In this document: positions 18,530 through 26,989 of the stretch, in pieces
Layout of the letters: each line of letters starts with the position of its first letter
Position numbering within the stretch: position 1 is the stretch's first letter
Assembly: GCA_963763305.1 (NCBI GenBank)
Contig: CAVXNP010000001.1
Coordinates: 2,046,001-2,110,000, forward strand
DNA from: CAVXNP01 sp963763305
GTDB lineage: Bacteria; Pseudomonadota; Gammaproteobacteria; Xanthomonadales; Rhodanobacteraceae
Reading direction: 5' to 3'
Length of the DNA: 64,000 bases
Translations under genes and position numbers: made by a program
The notes under the pieces: generated by a model
What the model saw: the letters and a program-made list of their open reading frames with translations, nothing else
The model's database searches: none
What the model was told of the DNA's origin: nothing

Positions 18530-18621
18530 TTTACATCCCCGCACACCGGCAGTACGGTTCCTATCCGGTCGCAACACAATATCTTGTGTGAGCCGCTCGG
18601 GTTCCCACCCAGAGCTGGTGT
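18530..18621 (+). promoter_or_regulatory. NrdR box upstream of nrdJ, with possible second half-conserved box
   Basis: ACACAATATCTTGTGT at 18574-18589 is a near-perfect match to the NrdR-box consensus acaCwAtATaTwGtgt. NrdR represses ribonucleotide reductase genes in response to dNTP/ATP levels and normally binds two boxes about three helical turns apart. CACCCAGAGCTGGTGT at 18606-18621, exactly 32 bases downstream, is a degenerate second site. A weak candidate promoter is TTTACA (18530-18535), a 17-base spacer, then TACGGT (18553-18558), which would put the box just after the transcription start. The rest of the 18354-18782 gap shows nothing else I recognise. Confidence 0.75.
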
Positions 18622-18782
18622 CGCCACGACAGCCCTCGGGGGAGGGTTTCCGGGGGTTGGATCGTAGTCAAACGGACATCGACACTTACACCCGGACCCG
18701 CGCCGCGCCATCCCGCGCACGGCCGCGACCACCACACGAAAACTTTTGGAACGGGCCTGCAAGGCCGGAGGTCAAACAGCCG

Positions 18783-20946
18783 ATGAGCACCGTGCGTGCA
18801 ACCGCCAAGGATCCAGCCGACCGTCGCGACGGCGCCGCAGCCATTGCGCTGCAACCCGCCTCGTACGACATCTGGGACAAGAAATACCGCCTGCGCACCA
18901 AGGCCGGCGACCCGGTCGACGCCACCGTCGACGAAACCTGGCAGCGCGTCGCACGGGCGCTGGCCGACGTGGAAACCTCCGACGAGCTGCGCACGCACTG
19001 GTACGAGCGCTTCCTGTGGGCGTTGCGCCGCGGTGCGATCCCGGCCGGCCGCATCACCTCCAACGCCGGCGCGCTGGAACACAAGCCGGCCACCAGCACC
19101 ATCAACTGCACCGTCTCGGGCACCATCCGCGACTCCATGGACGACATCCTGGAGAAGGTGCACGAGGCCGGCCTCACGCTGAAGGCCGGCTGCGGCATCG
19201 GCTACGAGTTCAGCACCATGCGCCCGCGCGGCGCGTACGTCTCCGGTGCCGGCGCGTACACCTCCGGCCCGCTGTCGTTCATGGATATCTACGACAAGAT
19301 GTGCTTCACCGTGTCCTCGGCCGGTGGCCGTCGCGGCGCGCAGATGGGCACCTTCGACATCGCCCATCCGGACGCCAAGGAGTTCATCCGCGCCAAGCGC
19401 GAGGACGGCCGCCTGCGCCAGTTCAACCTGCAGCCTGCTGATCACCGACGACTTCATGCAGGCGGTGGAGCACGACCGCGACTGGCCGATGGTGTTCCCG
19501 GTGCACGTGAAGGAACGCCACGAGATCGACCTGGACGACCCGACCAAGGTGATCTGGCGCGAGTGGCCCACCCACGAGAACTACGTCGACCGCGAAGACG
19601 GCCTGGTGGCCTGCAAGATCTACGGCACCATCCGCGCGCGGCACCTGTGGGACATGATCATGGTGTCCACCTACGACTATGCCGAGCCGGGCTTCATCCT
19701 GATCGACAAGGTCAACGAGATGAACAACAACTGGTGGTGCGAGCAAATCCGCGCTACCAACCCTTGCGGCGAACAGCCACTGCCGCCGTACGGCTCCTGC
19801 CTGCTCGGCTCGGTCAACCTGACCACCTTCGTGCGCGACCCGTTCGGGCCCAAGGCCCGCTTCGACTGGGACGAATACCGCGAGGTGGTCAAGGTGTTCA
19901 CCCGCATGCTCGACAACGTGGTGGAGATCAACGGCCTGCCGCTGGAGCAGCAGCGCAACGAGATCCTGTCCAAGCGCCGCCACGGCATGGGCTTCCTGGG
20001 CCTGGGTTCCACCCTGACCATGCTCAAGATGCGCTACGGCACCGCCGACGCGGTGGCCTTCACCGAGGACGTCTCGCGCGAGATGGCGCTGGCCGGCTGG
20101 GAAGTGGCGCTGGAGCTGGCCAGGGAAAAAGGCCCGGCCCCGGTGCTGGCGGCCGACTACACGGTCACCGGCGACATGCTGCGCAAGCGCCCGGAAATGG
20201 TCGCCGACGGCTACCAGGTCGGCGACACCATCCCCGGCCGCGTGCTGCACGCCAAGTACAGCCGCTACATGCAGCGGGTGGCCACGGTGGCGCCCGAGCT
20301 GGTCGAGGCGCTGGCCGCCACCGGCGCGCGCTTCACCCACCACAGCTCGATCGCGCCCACCGGCACCATCTCGCTGTCGCTGGCCAACAACGCCTCCAAC
20401 GGCATCGAGCCCAGCTTCGCCCACAGCTATTCGCGCAACGTGATCCGCGAGGGCAAGAAGTCCAAGGAAAAGGTGGAGGTGCTCAGCTACGAGCTGCTGG
20501 CCTACCGCTCGCTGATCAACGCCGAGGCCAAGCCGTTCACCGACGAGGCCGCCCACAAGCTGCCGGACTACTTCGTGGCGGCCGACGACATCAGCCCGAA
20601 GGAGCACGTGGACATCCAGGCCGCCTCGCAGAAATGGATCGACTCGTCCATTTCCAAGACCGCCAACGTGCCCACCGACTACCCCTACGAAGACTTCAAG
20701 GACATCTATTTCTACGCCTACAAACAGGGCCTGAAAGGGTGCACCACCTTCCGCTTCAACCCGGCCGCGTTCCAGGGCGTGCTGGTCAAGGAAGCCGACC
20801 TTGAAAGCACCCTCTACCGCTTCGAATTGGAAGACGGTAGCGTTATCGAACTGAAAGGCAACGAGGAAGTGGAGTACGACGGTGAAATGCACACCGCCGC
20901 CAACTTGTTCGACGCCTTGAAGGAAGGCTACTACGGCAAGTTCTAG
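18783..20946 (+). pseudogene. nrdJ: class II (B12-dependent) ribonucleotide reductase NrdJa, one frameshift
   Basis: The adenosylcobalamin-dependent reductase that makes deoxyribonucleotides. The first part (18783 to about 19430) holds NCTVSGTI and GCGIGYEFSTMRPRGAYVS. The second (about 19432-20946) holds NPCGEQPLPPYGSC with the catalytic Cys/Glu and the APTGTISL loop. They are joined by a single extra base: the expected ...FNLSLLITDDF becomes FNLQPADHR because of an added C at about 19431. With that base removed the product is 720 residues, normal for NrdJa. All other motifs are intact, so a sequencing error or very recent mutation is likelier than decay. The C-terminal TSCPD part is encoded separately at 21862-22590, as in Pseudomonas nrdJab. 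Confidence 0.9.
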
Positions 20947-21048
20947 CCGCCGTCCGGCCGTGGGGGAAACCCCGCGGCCGTGCGGCTGCCGCCGACTCGC
21001 GTAGCAGGCAACGGCAGTTCATAACAACGTCGGAGGGGAATCCCTGCA

Positions 21049-21762
21049 ATGTCCATCGATAACGAAGTCGAAGTGAAAGACAGCTCCACGCCAGTCGTAC
21101 CGGCAGCCGCCACCGAAGCACCGGCCGCCGCGCCGGCGGCCGCCCCGGTAGCCGCCAGCAAGAAGGCCGCTCCGAAGAAGGCCGCCGCCAAGAAGGCAGC
21201 ACCGAAGAAGGCTGCTGCCAAGAAGGCCGCTCCGAAGAAGGCCGCTGCCAAGAAGGCCGCACCGAAGAAGGCTGCCGCCAAGAAGGCCGCTCCGAAGAAG
21301 GCTGCTGCCAAGAAGGCGGCACCGAAGAAGGCCGCGGCCAAGAAGGCCGCACCGAAGAAGGCTGCCGCCAAGAAGGCCGCACCGAAGAAGGCCGCTGCCA
21401 AGAAGGCCGCTCCGAAGAAGGCTGCCGCCAAGAAGGCCGCACCGAAGAAGGCTGCCGCCAAGAAGGCCGCTCCGAAGAAGGCTGCTGCCAAGAAGGCGGC
21501 TCCGAAGAAGGCTGCCGGCAAGAAGGCCGCCCCGAAGAAGCTGGCCGTCAACAAGACCGCGGTGAAGAAGTCCGCAGGCAAGAAGACGGCGAAGAAAGCG
21601 GCAAGCAAGAAGGCCGCACCGAAGAAGGCAGCCGTCAAGAAAGCCGCCAGCAAGAAGGCCACCCCCAAGGTAGCCAAGAGGTCCACTGCCAGCACCAAGG
21701 CGAGCGTCAAGGCAGCACCGGCCAGGAAGGCCGCCGCCACCAAGGCCGCCCGCAAGAAGTAA
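21049..21762 (+). CDS. histone H1-like lysine/alanine-rich protein
   Basis: A 237-residue protein of very low complexity. A short acidic N-terminus (MSIDNEVEVKDSSTPVV) and a Pro/Ala linker are followed from about residue 37 by some twelve tandem decapeptides of the form KKAAPKKAAA (30-bp DNA repeats, 21160-21540). A less regular Lys/Ala-rich tail follows. This composition matches bacterial H1-like, nucleic-acid-binding proteins such as AlgP or HctB-type tails. A GGAGGGGAA ribosome-binding site lies just before the ATG. It sits between the two halves of a split class II ribonucleotide reductase. DNA binding is inferred from composition. Confidence 0.88.
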   Translation: MSIDNEVEVKDSSTPVVPAAATEAPAAAPAAAPVAASKKAAPKKAAAKKAAPKKAAAKKAAPKKAAAKKAAPKKAAAKKAAPKKAAAKKAAPKKAAAKKAAPKKAAAKKAAPKKAAAKKAAPKKAAAKKAAPKKAAAKKAAPKKAAAKKAAPKKAAGKKAAPKKLAVNKTAVKKSAGKKTAKKAASKKAAPKKAAVKKAASKKATPKVAKRSTASTKASVKAAPARKAAATKAARKK

Positions 21763-21861
21763 GTCGTTCCATCCGGCCCGGCCTCGTGCCGGGCCGGATG
21801 CTTTCCTTGCCTGCCGCGCGCCGACCTCAAGCCAATCCACACAAGTCAAAAGAAGCACACC

Positions 21862-22590
21862 ATGGCGATCAAGATCGAACAGAAAATCAAGGGCTACAAC
21901 GTGGTCAAGCCCGAGGACAAGGCCGCGCCGGCCCCCGCTGCACCCGTCGCCGCGCCCAAAGAGCCGGCCACGGCCGAAGTCATCCAGATGCACGAAAGTG
22001 TCGAGCGGCCCGAAACCCTGGTCGGCTCCACCTTCAAGATCAAGTCGCCGCTGTTCGAGCACGCGTTGTACGTCACCATCAACGACATCGTGCTCAACGC
22101 CGGCACCAAGCACGAACAGCGCCGCCCCTTCGAGATCTTCATCAACTCGAAGAACATGGACCACTTCCAGTGGATCGTGGCGCTCACCCGCATCCTGTCC
22201 GCCGTGTTCCGCAAGGGCGGCGACGTCACCTTCATCGTCGAAGAGCTGAAGGCCGTGTTCGACCCGCGCGGCGGCTACTTCAAGGCCGGCGGCGTCTACA
22301 TGCCGTCCATCGTGGCCGAGATCGGCGCGGTGATCGAGCAGCACATGAAGAACATCGGGCTGATCCACGACCCGGAGATGGACGAGGGGACGCGCAAGCT
22401 GATTGCCGAGAAGCGGGCGCAGCTCGAAGCCGGGAACAAGAAGGCGACCGAGGCGGCGGCTGGGTCGGTGGAGACCGCGTCGGGGTTTCCGGCCAGTGCG
22501 ACGTTGTGTGACAAGTGCAGCACGAAGGCGCTGGTGATGATGGATAACTGCCAGACTTGTTTGAATTGTGGGTATTCGAAGTGCGGGTGA
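21862..22590 (+). CDS. nrdJb: NrdJb: TSCPD-domain subunit of the split class II ribonucleotide reductase
   Basis: A 242-residue protein carrying the region normally found at the C-terminus of class II reductases. The core (about 55-165) includes RRPFEIFINSKNMDHFQWIV and RGGYFKAGGVYMPSIVAEIG (TSCPD domain). The extreme C-terminus has paired cysteines, CDKCSTK ... CQTCLNCGYSKCG, which either bind zinc or re-reduce the active site. In P. aeruginosa NrdJa and NrdJb together form the functional enzyme. It ends 22 bases before a terminator and so closes the nrdJ transcription unit. Confidence 0.85.
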   Translation: MAIKIEQKIKGYNVVKPEDKAAPAPAAPVAAPKEPATAEVIQMHESVERPETLVGSTFKIKSPLFEHALYVTINDIVLNAGTKHEQRRPFEIFINSKNMDHFQWIVALTRILSAVFRKGGDVTFIVEELKAVFDPRGGYFKAGGVYMPSIVAEIGAVIEQHMKNIGLIHDPEMDEGTRKLIAEKRAQLEAGNKKATEAAAGSVETASGFPASATLCDKCSTKALVMMDNCQTCLNCGYSKCG

Positions 22591-22611
22591 TCGACAATAC
22601 TCTTTAGGTAG

Positions 22612-22641
22612 TAAAAAGGCAGCAGTGATGCTGCCTTTTTA
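22612..22641. terminator. terminator after nrdJb
   Basis: TAAAAAGGCAGCA-GTGA-TGCTGCCTTTTTA is a perfect hairpin with A and T tracts on either side, so it could work in both directions. It separates the high-GC nrdJ unit from the lower-GC island to its right. Confidence 0.92.
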
Positions 22642-22687
22642 CTCTGTAAGCTTGGCCCGAGTCGATTACGTTCCAGAGGGTAGATTG

Positions 22688-23842
22688 ATGATCGTTACGA
22701 AGTTAAACCTTAAGAACTGGCGGAACTTCAGATCGGCAACCGTCCATTTGCGCGATAGGGCTTTCATTATTGGTGTAAATGCTTCGGGGAAGTCAAACCT
22801 TCTAGACGTATTTAGATTCTTAAGGGATGTCGCCAAAGGTGCTGGTGGTGGGCTAGAAAAGGCGGTTTCTGACCGTGGCGGCATGACAAAGCTCCGGAGC
22901 TTATCAGCACGCAAAGACCCCGAGATCTCGATTGAAATTTCATTTGCGGAAAGTGCAGATTCTCCAGAGACGTGGCGGTACCTGTTGGGGTTCAAGAGTG
23001 AGGGTAAGGGAAAGCAGCGCGTATTTGTAACGCAAGAAGCGGTTTGGCGCGAAGGCAAAAAGCTATTTTCGCGCCCAGATGAAGAAGATAATGAAGATGA
23101 CGCGCGCCGGACACAAACGTATCTCCAGCAAGTAAATGCGAATAAAGGTTTTCGCGAGCTGGTCGATTTCTTCCAAGGGATAACCTATCTACATCTTGTT
23201 CCTCAATTATTGAAATATCCGGAACAATTGAGTAGTTCTAGAATCGAGAGACGATCCTTTTGGACAAGGCTTTCTTGAAAGAGTGGCTCGCACGCCGAAG
23301 AAATTTCGTGAGGCTAGGTTAAGGAAGATCGAGGCAGCTCTCCGGATTTGCGTGCCACAGCTGAAAGAGCTCCGATTTCAGCAGGATGAAATTACTGGAT
23401 ACCCGCATCTTCACGCGTTGTACAGCATTGGCGGCCTAATGCTGGATGGCAACGTGAGGATCAGTTTTCAGATGGCACACTAAGATTATTGGGACTTATG
23501 TGGGTGCTCTTGGATGGCGATGGGATGCTTCTTTTGGAAGAGCCCGAGCTATCGCTAAACGACGCTATCGTCGCCAACATACCTTCGCTGATAGCCCGCA
23601 TGCAGCGCGAAGCGAAATATCGTCGCCAAGTTATTTTGACTACGCATAGCGAAGTTCTCCTCCGTCAGCCGGGAATAGGGGCTGGAGAAGTAGTGAGACT
23701 GGTCACAAATAACGAGGGGACAAGCGTAGAGGCGGCATCGGAGCGTGATAACAAAATGCTCGAGTCAGGGTTGACTGTGGCAGACGTTTTCCTATCAAAG
23801 GTGCGCCCGAGAGGTGATTCGCAAATGGATCTTTGGAAATGA
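22688..23842 (+). pseudogene. AAA family (AAA_21/OLD-like) ATPase, two frameshifts
   Basis: A RecF/OLD-type ATPase of about 385 residues spread over three frames. Segment 1 (22688 to about 23245) has LKNWRNFRSA and the Walker A GVNASGKSN. Segment 2 (about 23245-23420) reads RDDPFGQGFLERVARTPKKF. Segment 3 (about 23420-23842) reads HWRPNAGWQREDQFSDGTLR, then Walker B LLLEEPELSLND and the TTHSEVLL switch. Shifts fall near 23240-23255 and 23418-23425. The stop overlaps the next gene by ATGA. Base composition is more AT-rich than the flanks. Such ATPases paired with TOPRIM-like partners occur in phage-defence modules; function here is inferred, and the frameshifts may be real or errors. Confidence 0.8.
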
Positions 23843-24444
23843 CTCTATCCGTCACCTTGGCTGTAGAGGATGTCTTAAGCGAGGCAGTTGGGCGCAAGCT
23901 AATTGCGATGGCCAACCCGCAGTTTGTGGTGGAGCAGGTCATAGGCAATCAAGGTTTTGGATTTTTAAAAACGAAAGTTCGCGCGCTAAACAATGCAGCG
24001 CATAATGGAGTTGTTTCTATAATTATTGCTGATTTAGATGAATGTGGGTGCCCCGACAAATTGAGGAGGGACTGGCTCGGGCTGGATATTCACCCAAATC
24101 TTATGTTTAGGGTTGCTGTGAAAGAGGTGGAGGCTTGGCTGTTAGCTGATCATGTAGGATTGGCTAGCTATTTTGCAATTCCGGAAGGTCGAATTCCTCA
24201 GCTTTCAGACGCTATCGCTAATCCCAAGCAGGTTGTTGTTAACTTGGCGAGGCGCTCTAGGAAATCAAGTCTTAGGAAAGCGATGGTGCCGCTTAATAAT
24301 TCACGTTCAGCGGTGGGTTCGGAATACAACAACTTCATGTTGGAGTTCATAAGGTCGGGATGGAGTTTAGCTAGAGCCAGGCGCCGATCGAGAAGTCTAG
24401 ATAAAGCGTATATTGCACTTCAGAATTTTCGATTTGCCGGATAG
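23839..24444 (+). CDS. TOPRIM/DUF4276-like protein, partner of the ATPase
   Basis: A 201-residue protein whose ATG overlaps the ATPase stop (ATGA), so it is translationally coupled. The N-terminal LAVEDVLSEAV puts an acidic residue after a beta strand. SIIIADLDECGCP gives a DxD. HPNLMFRVAVKEVEAWLLAD is a strongly family-like block. An acidic strand followed by DxD is the TOPRIM layout seen in DUF4276/DUF4435 effectors next to AAA ATPases (as in PARIS-type modules). The basic C-terminus (RARRRSRSLDKAY) could contact nucleic acid. Nuclease activity is inference. It has the low GC of the island. Confidence 0.7.
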   Translation: MTLSVTLAVEDVLSEAVGRKLIAMANPQFVVEQVIGNQGFGFLKTKVRALNNAAHNGVVSIIIADLDECGCPDKLRRDWLGLDIHPNLMFRVAVKEVEAWLLADHVGLASYFAIPEGRIPQLSDAIANPKQVVVNLARRSRKSSLRKAMVPLNNSRSAVGSEYNNFMLEFIRSGWSLARARRRSRSLDKAYIALQNFRFAG

Positions 24445-24673
24445 TTAGCAAAGCCGGGCCGGAGCGCACTATTCTCCGAATAGAGGCATCCTTTTCAGGG
24501 GATCGCGAAGGTACGAGTGTTCCATTGGATTGATGGCAGGGGATACCATGTTTTGATAGAGCTAGACTCGGTCTTGGCGCGTTCTTGGCAGTGGCCTTCT
24601 CGGCGTAGTCCATAAATCAAAAGCGTCGAGTTATCATATGGTGGCGAGCAGGTGAAAGGCGAGGGCAAGATAG

Positions 24674-25234
24674 GGGCTTCGAAAAGCTTGGATACCGATA
24701 ACTGCGGCGCTAATTGCAGCATTCATATCCCTTGTAAATGTACTGATCGCTAAAGATCAAAAAATAACGGATTCCGCCAGGCGTGGATCAATTCTGTTCG
24801 CGATGAGGTGTCTAGGTTTATTTCACTTGCCCTAGCCATTAGTTCGTTGCGGCACATAGTTGATGCACGTCACGGGGGACCAATCTAGCCGAGATCAAGC
24901 CTTAACCAGCGCGGAGTCGGCCATAAAAATCGAACGCGCGCGCTGTTCAGAGTGCAGAGCAAAAATACTTCTACATTCCTTAATCCCCGTGACGACCAGG
25001 TAATCATCCAGAAAGTTGAATCCGTATATAGAAGCAGTGCCTTGGCCTCAGATATCGATCATTTGGATATTCAAGGCCGATGCGAGGCATTGGCGACGGA
25101 TATGCAGATTTTGCTAAAGGACGAGTGGGAGCGCGTAAAGCGGGGGAAGGCTGTACCGCACCGTGAAGTTGACAATTGTGATTGCGGTTGTCGTTCTATT
25201 GGTTTTCGCCGCGGTTACTACAAAGCTTTATTGA
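24674..25234 (+). pseudogene. decayed small membrane-anchored protein, about three frameshifts
   Basis: Fragments of one protein in order across changing frames. RKAWIPITAALIAAFISLVN at about 24680-24740 is a membrane segment, then KDQKIT, then after a shift near 24770 FRQAWINSVRDEVSRFISLA. After another near 24955 comes a helical stretch ending DEWERVKRGK. After a third near 25145, KLTIVIAVVVLLVFAAV forms a second membrane segment before a stop at 25232. I recall the FRQAWI-type layout from uncharacterised two-TM proteins. The 99-codon GTG-initiated frame at 24952-25251 is a piece of this and is probably not a gene. The stretch 24445-24673 just upstream holds no recognisable gene. Confidence 0.6.
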
Positions 25235-25247
25235 CAGATAAACTAAC

Positions 25248-25332
25248 TTAAGGGGACGGGGCAACTTAAGGAGACGGAGGTAATTGAGGCGGGCCAATTG
25301 CCTCCGTCCCTTTTAGCGCCGTCCCCTTTTTA
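25248..25332. repeat. palindromic element A, copy 1 (nested hairpins)
   Basis: The inner hairpin arms are GGAGACGGAGGTAATTG and CAATTGCCTCCGTCCC. A second outer pair, AAGGGGACGG and CCGTCCCCTT, flanks them. It is the largest copy of a family found five times in this island. Confidence 0.85.
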
Positions 25333-25799
25333 GTGCCGCCGTGCTGGTCTCTAGCAGTTAATGGATAAGCCTGCCTTGCGCCCCGAGGGCTGCGAGAGTA
25401 AAAGCCTGCTGGGGGTATCCGCAAACAGCATGGAGAAGGGCATGAGGATGCATGTCAAGCAACATGATGCTTATAGCAGCGGATGCTGAGATTTGTGATC
25501 CTGTACCGCGGGCGACCATCGCCAAGGCATCAATGGACAAAACCAAGCACGCAATCAAGCGCGCGCAATCATGAAGCGGAGCCCAGCGCACTTGGCTGCG
25601 ATGACCCGGCCGCTTGCCGAGCCTCGATCCTGGTAGACGCGGCATCAGAGGCAGGCAGGGAGGGCACATGTACGTTGGAGCACGGGGCTCTTGCGCTCGG
25701 ATTTGAACTGAACCTATTTTGGACCCTTGCTTCGAAGATGAAAGCAAGGACGGGAGTGGTTAAGCAGTCTGGTGAAGTGCTTATCAAAGGAGGGATGCC
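25333..25799. other. intergenic region, no gene supported
   Basis: A 106-codon plus-strand frame (25483-25803) overlaps the next ATG by ATGA but has no recognisable features. Its last codons are the ribosome-binding site AAAGGAGGG of the next gene. A minus-strand frame (25358-25747) is equally featureless. Either could be a remnant. Confidence 0.5.
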
Positions 25800-26396
25800 A
25801 TGAAGGCCAAAAGGCGTATTGCGTTTGTGTGTTTGGTGCTAGTTGCCAAGGGAGTGGCCGCGGCGGAGGACGAGGCAGGAGACCCCACTAAATATCTGCA
25901 AGGAATAGGGGCGGGGCCTGCATTCTATGTTCTGCATTACAATCGCGCCGTTATAGCTGATGTACGCGATGTTCGGTTGCGTGGGGACGGAACGATAGAT
26001 GCTAGCGAGACGAGAACATCTACAAGCCTCGGGTTGGAGGTTCACTATAACTTTGGTCCTAAGTATACGTACACGCAATCAAGAACTAACCACACAGTTG
26101 TTGGTAAGGGTGGGTGGGCTATCTCACCCTATCTCGGGATTTTTGATGTTAGTAGCGGCGTGAATGGTATTGCGCTGGGCATTCTGGCCGGAGTTTGGCG
26201 GGCTGACAAAGATGGGCAGAATAAGAAAGCACTGAACGCGGGCATTGGTTACTTTGTACACAAGAATAGGCTTGTACTCGCGAACGATGTCCGCGACGGT
26301 GGGGTTCCTCCGGCAGCGCTCGAATCATCGGATTACACTCGAAGGCGCGATGTATCCGGCGTGACGTTAACTATTTCAGCGTCCATTGGATTTTAG
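25800..26396 (+). CDS. exported protein, probable outer-membrane beta-barrel, unknown function
   Basis: A 198-residue protein with a signal peptide (KAKRRIAFVCLVLVAKGVAAA). The rest alternates polar and hydrophobic residues in strand-length pieces (TSLGLEVHYNFGPKY, GWAISPYLGIFDVSSG) and ends in SGVTLTISASIGF. A terminal phenylalanine is the classic outer-membrane insertion signal. A strong AAAGGAGGG site lies eight bases before the ATG. No family is recognised. It is flanked by palindromic elements and has island-like lower GC. Confidence 0.7.
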   Translation: MKAKRRIAFVCLVLVAKGVAAAEDEAGDPTKYLQGIGAGPAFYVLHYNRAVIADVRDVRLRGDGTIDASETRTSTSLGLEVHYNFGPKYTYTQSRTNHTVVGKGGWAISPYLGIFDVSSGVNGIALGILAGVWRADKDGQNKKALNAGIGYFVHKNRLVLANDVRDGGVPPAALESSDYTRRRDVSGVTLTISASIGF

Positions 26397-26614
26397 AGAG
26401 CTACCAAGACAAGGATTAACCGCAAACTAACGGGGTCAGAGCCCGTATTAACACGAAAGATAGCCCCAAGAGCAGATTAACCTAAGAAATAAGGGGGCGG
26501 AGGGAATTAAAACTTGTCTAATTCCCTCCGTCCTCTTTGGGGGCACAGTCCGCCTTATGGTTCCTCGGCGTATTGGCCAATGATTGAGGAACGAAAATCT
26601 AAAGGAATTGATGT
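26397..26614. repeat. motif C and palindromic element A, copy 2
   Basis: ACGGGGTCAGAGCCCGT at 26430-26446 (motif C) is followed by AGGGGGCGGAGGGAATTA ... TAATTCCCTCCGTCCTCTT at 26491-26538 (element A, imperfect arms). No gene lies in the stretch. Confidence 0.7.
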
Positions 26615-26989
26615 ATGGATACTCCGCAGTCCGTCGCGCGCGGCGTCATTGCCATCTGGGTGAGCCTGTTTATTTCAGCTGCGGCAGTTGTGGTGGCCGC
26701 GCGAATGGGGCTTGTGGGCGCAGGTGAGTTTGCATTTGCCCTGGTTTTTTATGCGTTGCTCTGCATTGTCCCGTACAAAATCAGCAACGGAAGCAATGCC
26801 GCTCGTTACGTCTACTTTGTATTATGCGCGCTTGGAGTTCTTATCTCGTTCGCGGGCGTGGATGCGCTTACGAAACCAGAGCTGATTGCGAGCATTGTCG
26901 AGGCGCCGCTGACGATCTACTCAATCGTTCTGCTCGCCAAGCCGTCCTCGAACGCGTACTTTTCTCGCCGGCCCGCGACACGGGAATAA
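26615..26989 (+). CDS. small integral membrane protein, unknown function
   Basis: A 124-residue protein with four predicted membrane helices (about 10-30, 36-53, 64-84 and 90-108) and a basic tail, SRRPATRE. The start MDTPQSVARG is preceded by CTAAAGGAATTG, a reasonable ribosome-binding site. No domain is recognised. It stands alone between repeat elements, with no operon partner. Confidence 0.65.
   Translation: MDTPQSVARGVIAIWVSLFISAAAVVVAARMGLVGAGEFAFALVFYALLCIVPYKISNGSNAARYVYFVLCALGVLISFAGVDALTKPELIASIVEAPLTIYSIVLLAKPSSNAYFSRRPATRE

Noticed and set aside
18354..18782. Adenosylcobalamin riboswitch before the B12-dependent reductase
   Set aside because: No B12-box or matching fold found; the strong signal there is the NrdR box.
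25483..25803. 106-codon ORF overlapping the barrel gene start by ATGA
   Set aside because: No recognisable features, and the ribosome-binding site of the next gene is in its last codons. Kept only as a possible remnant.
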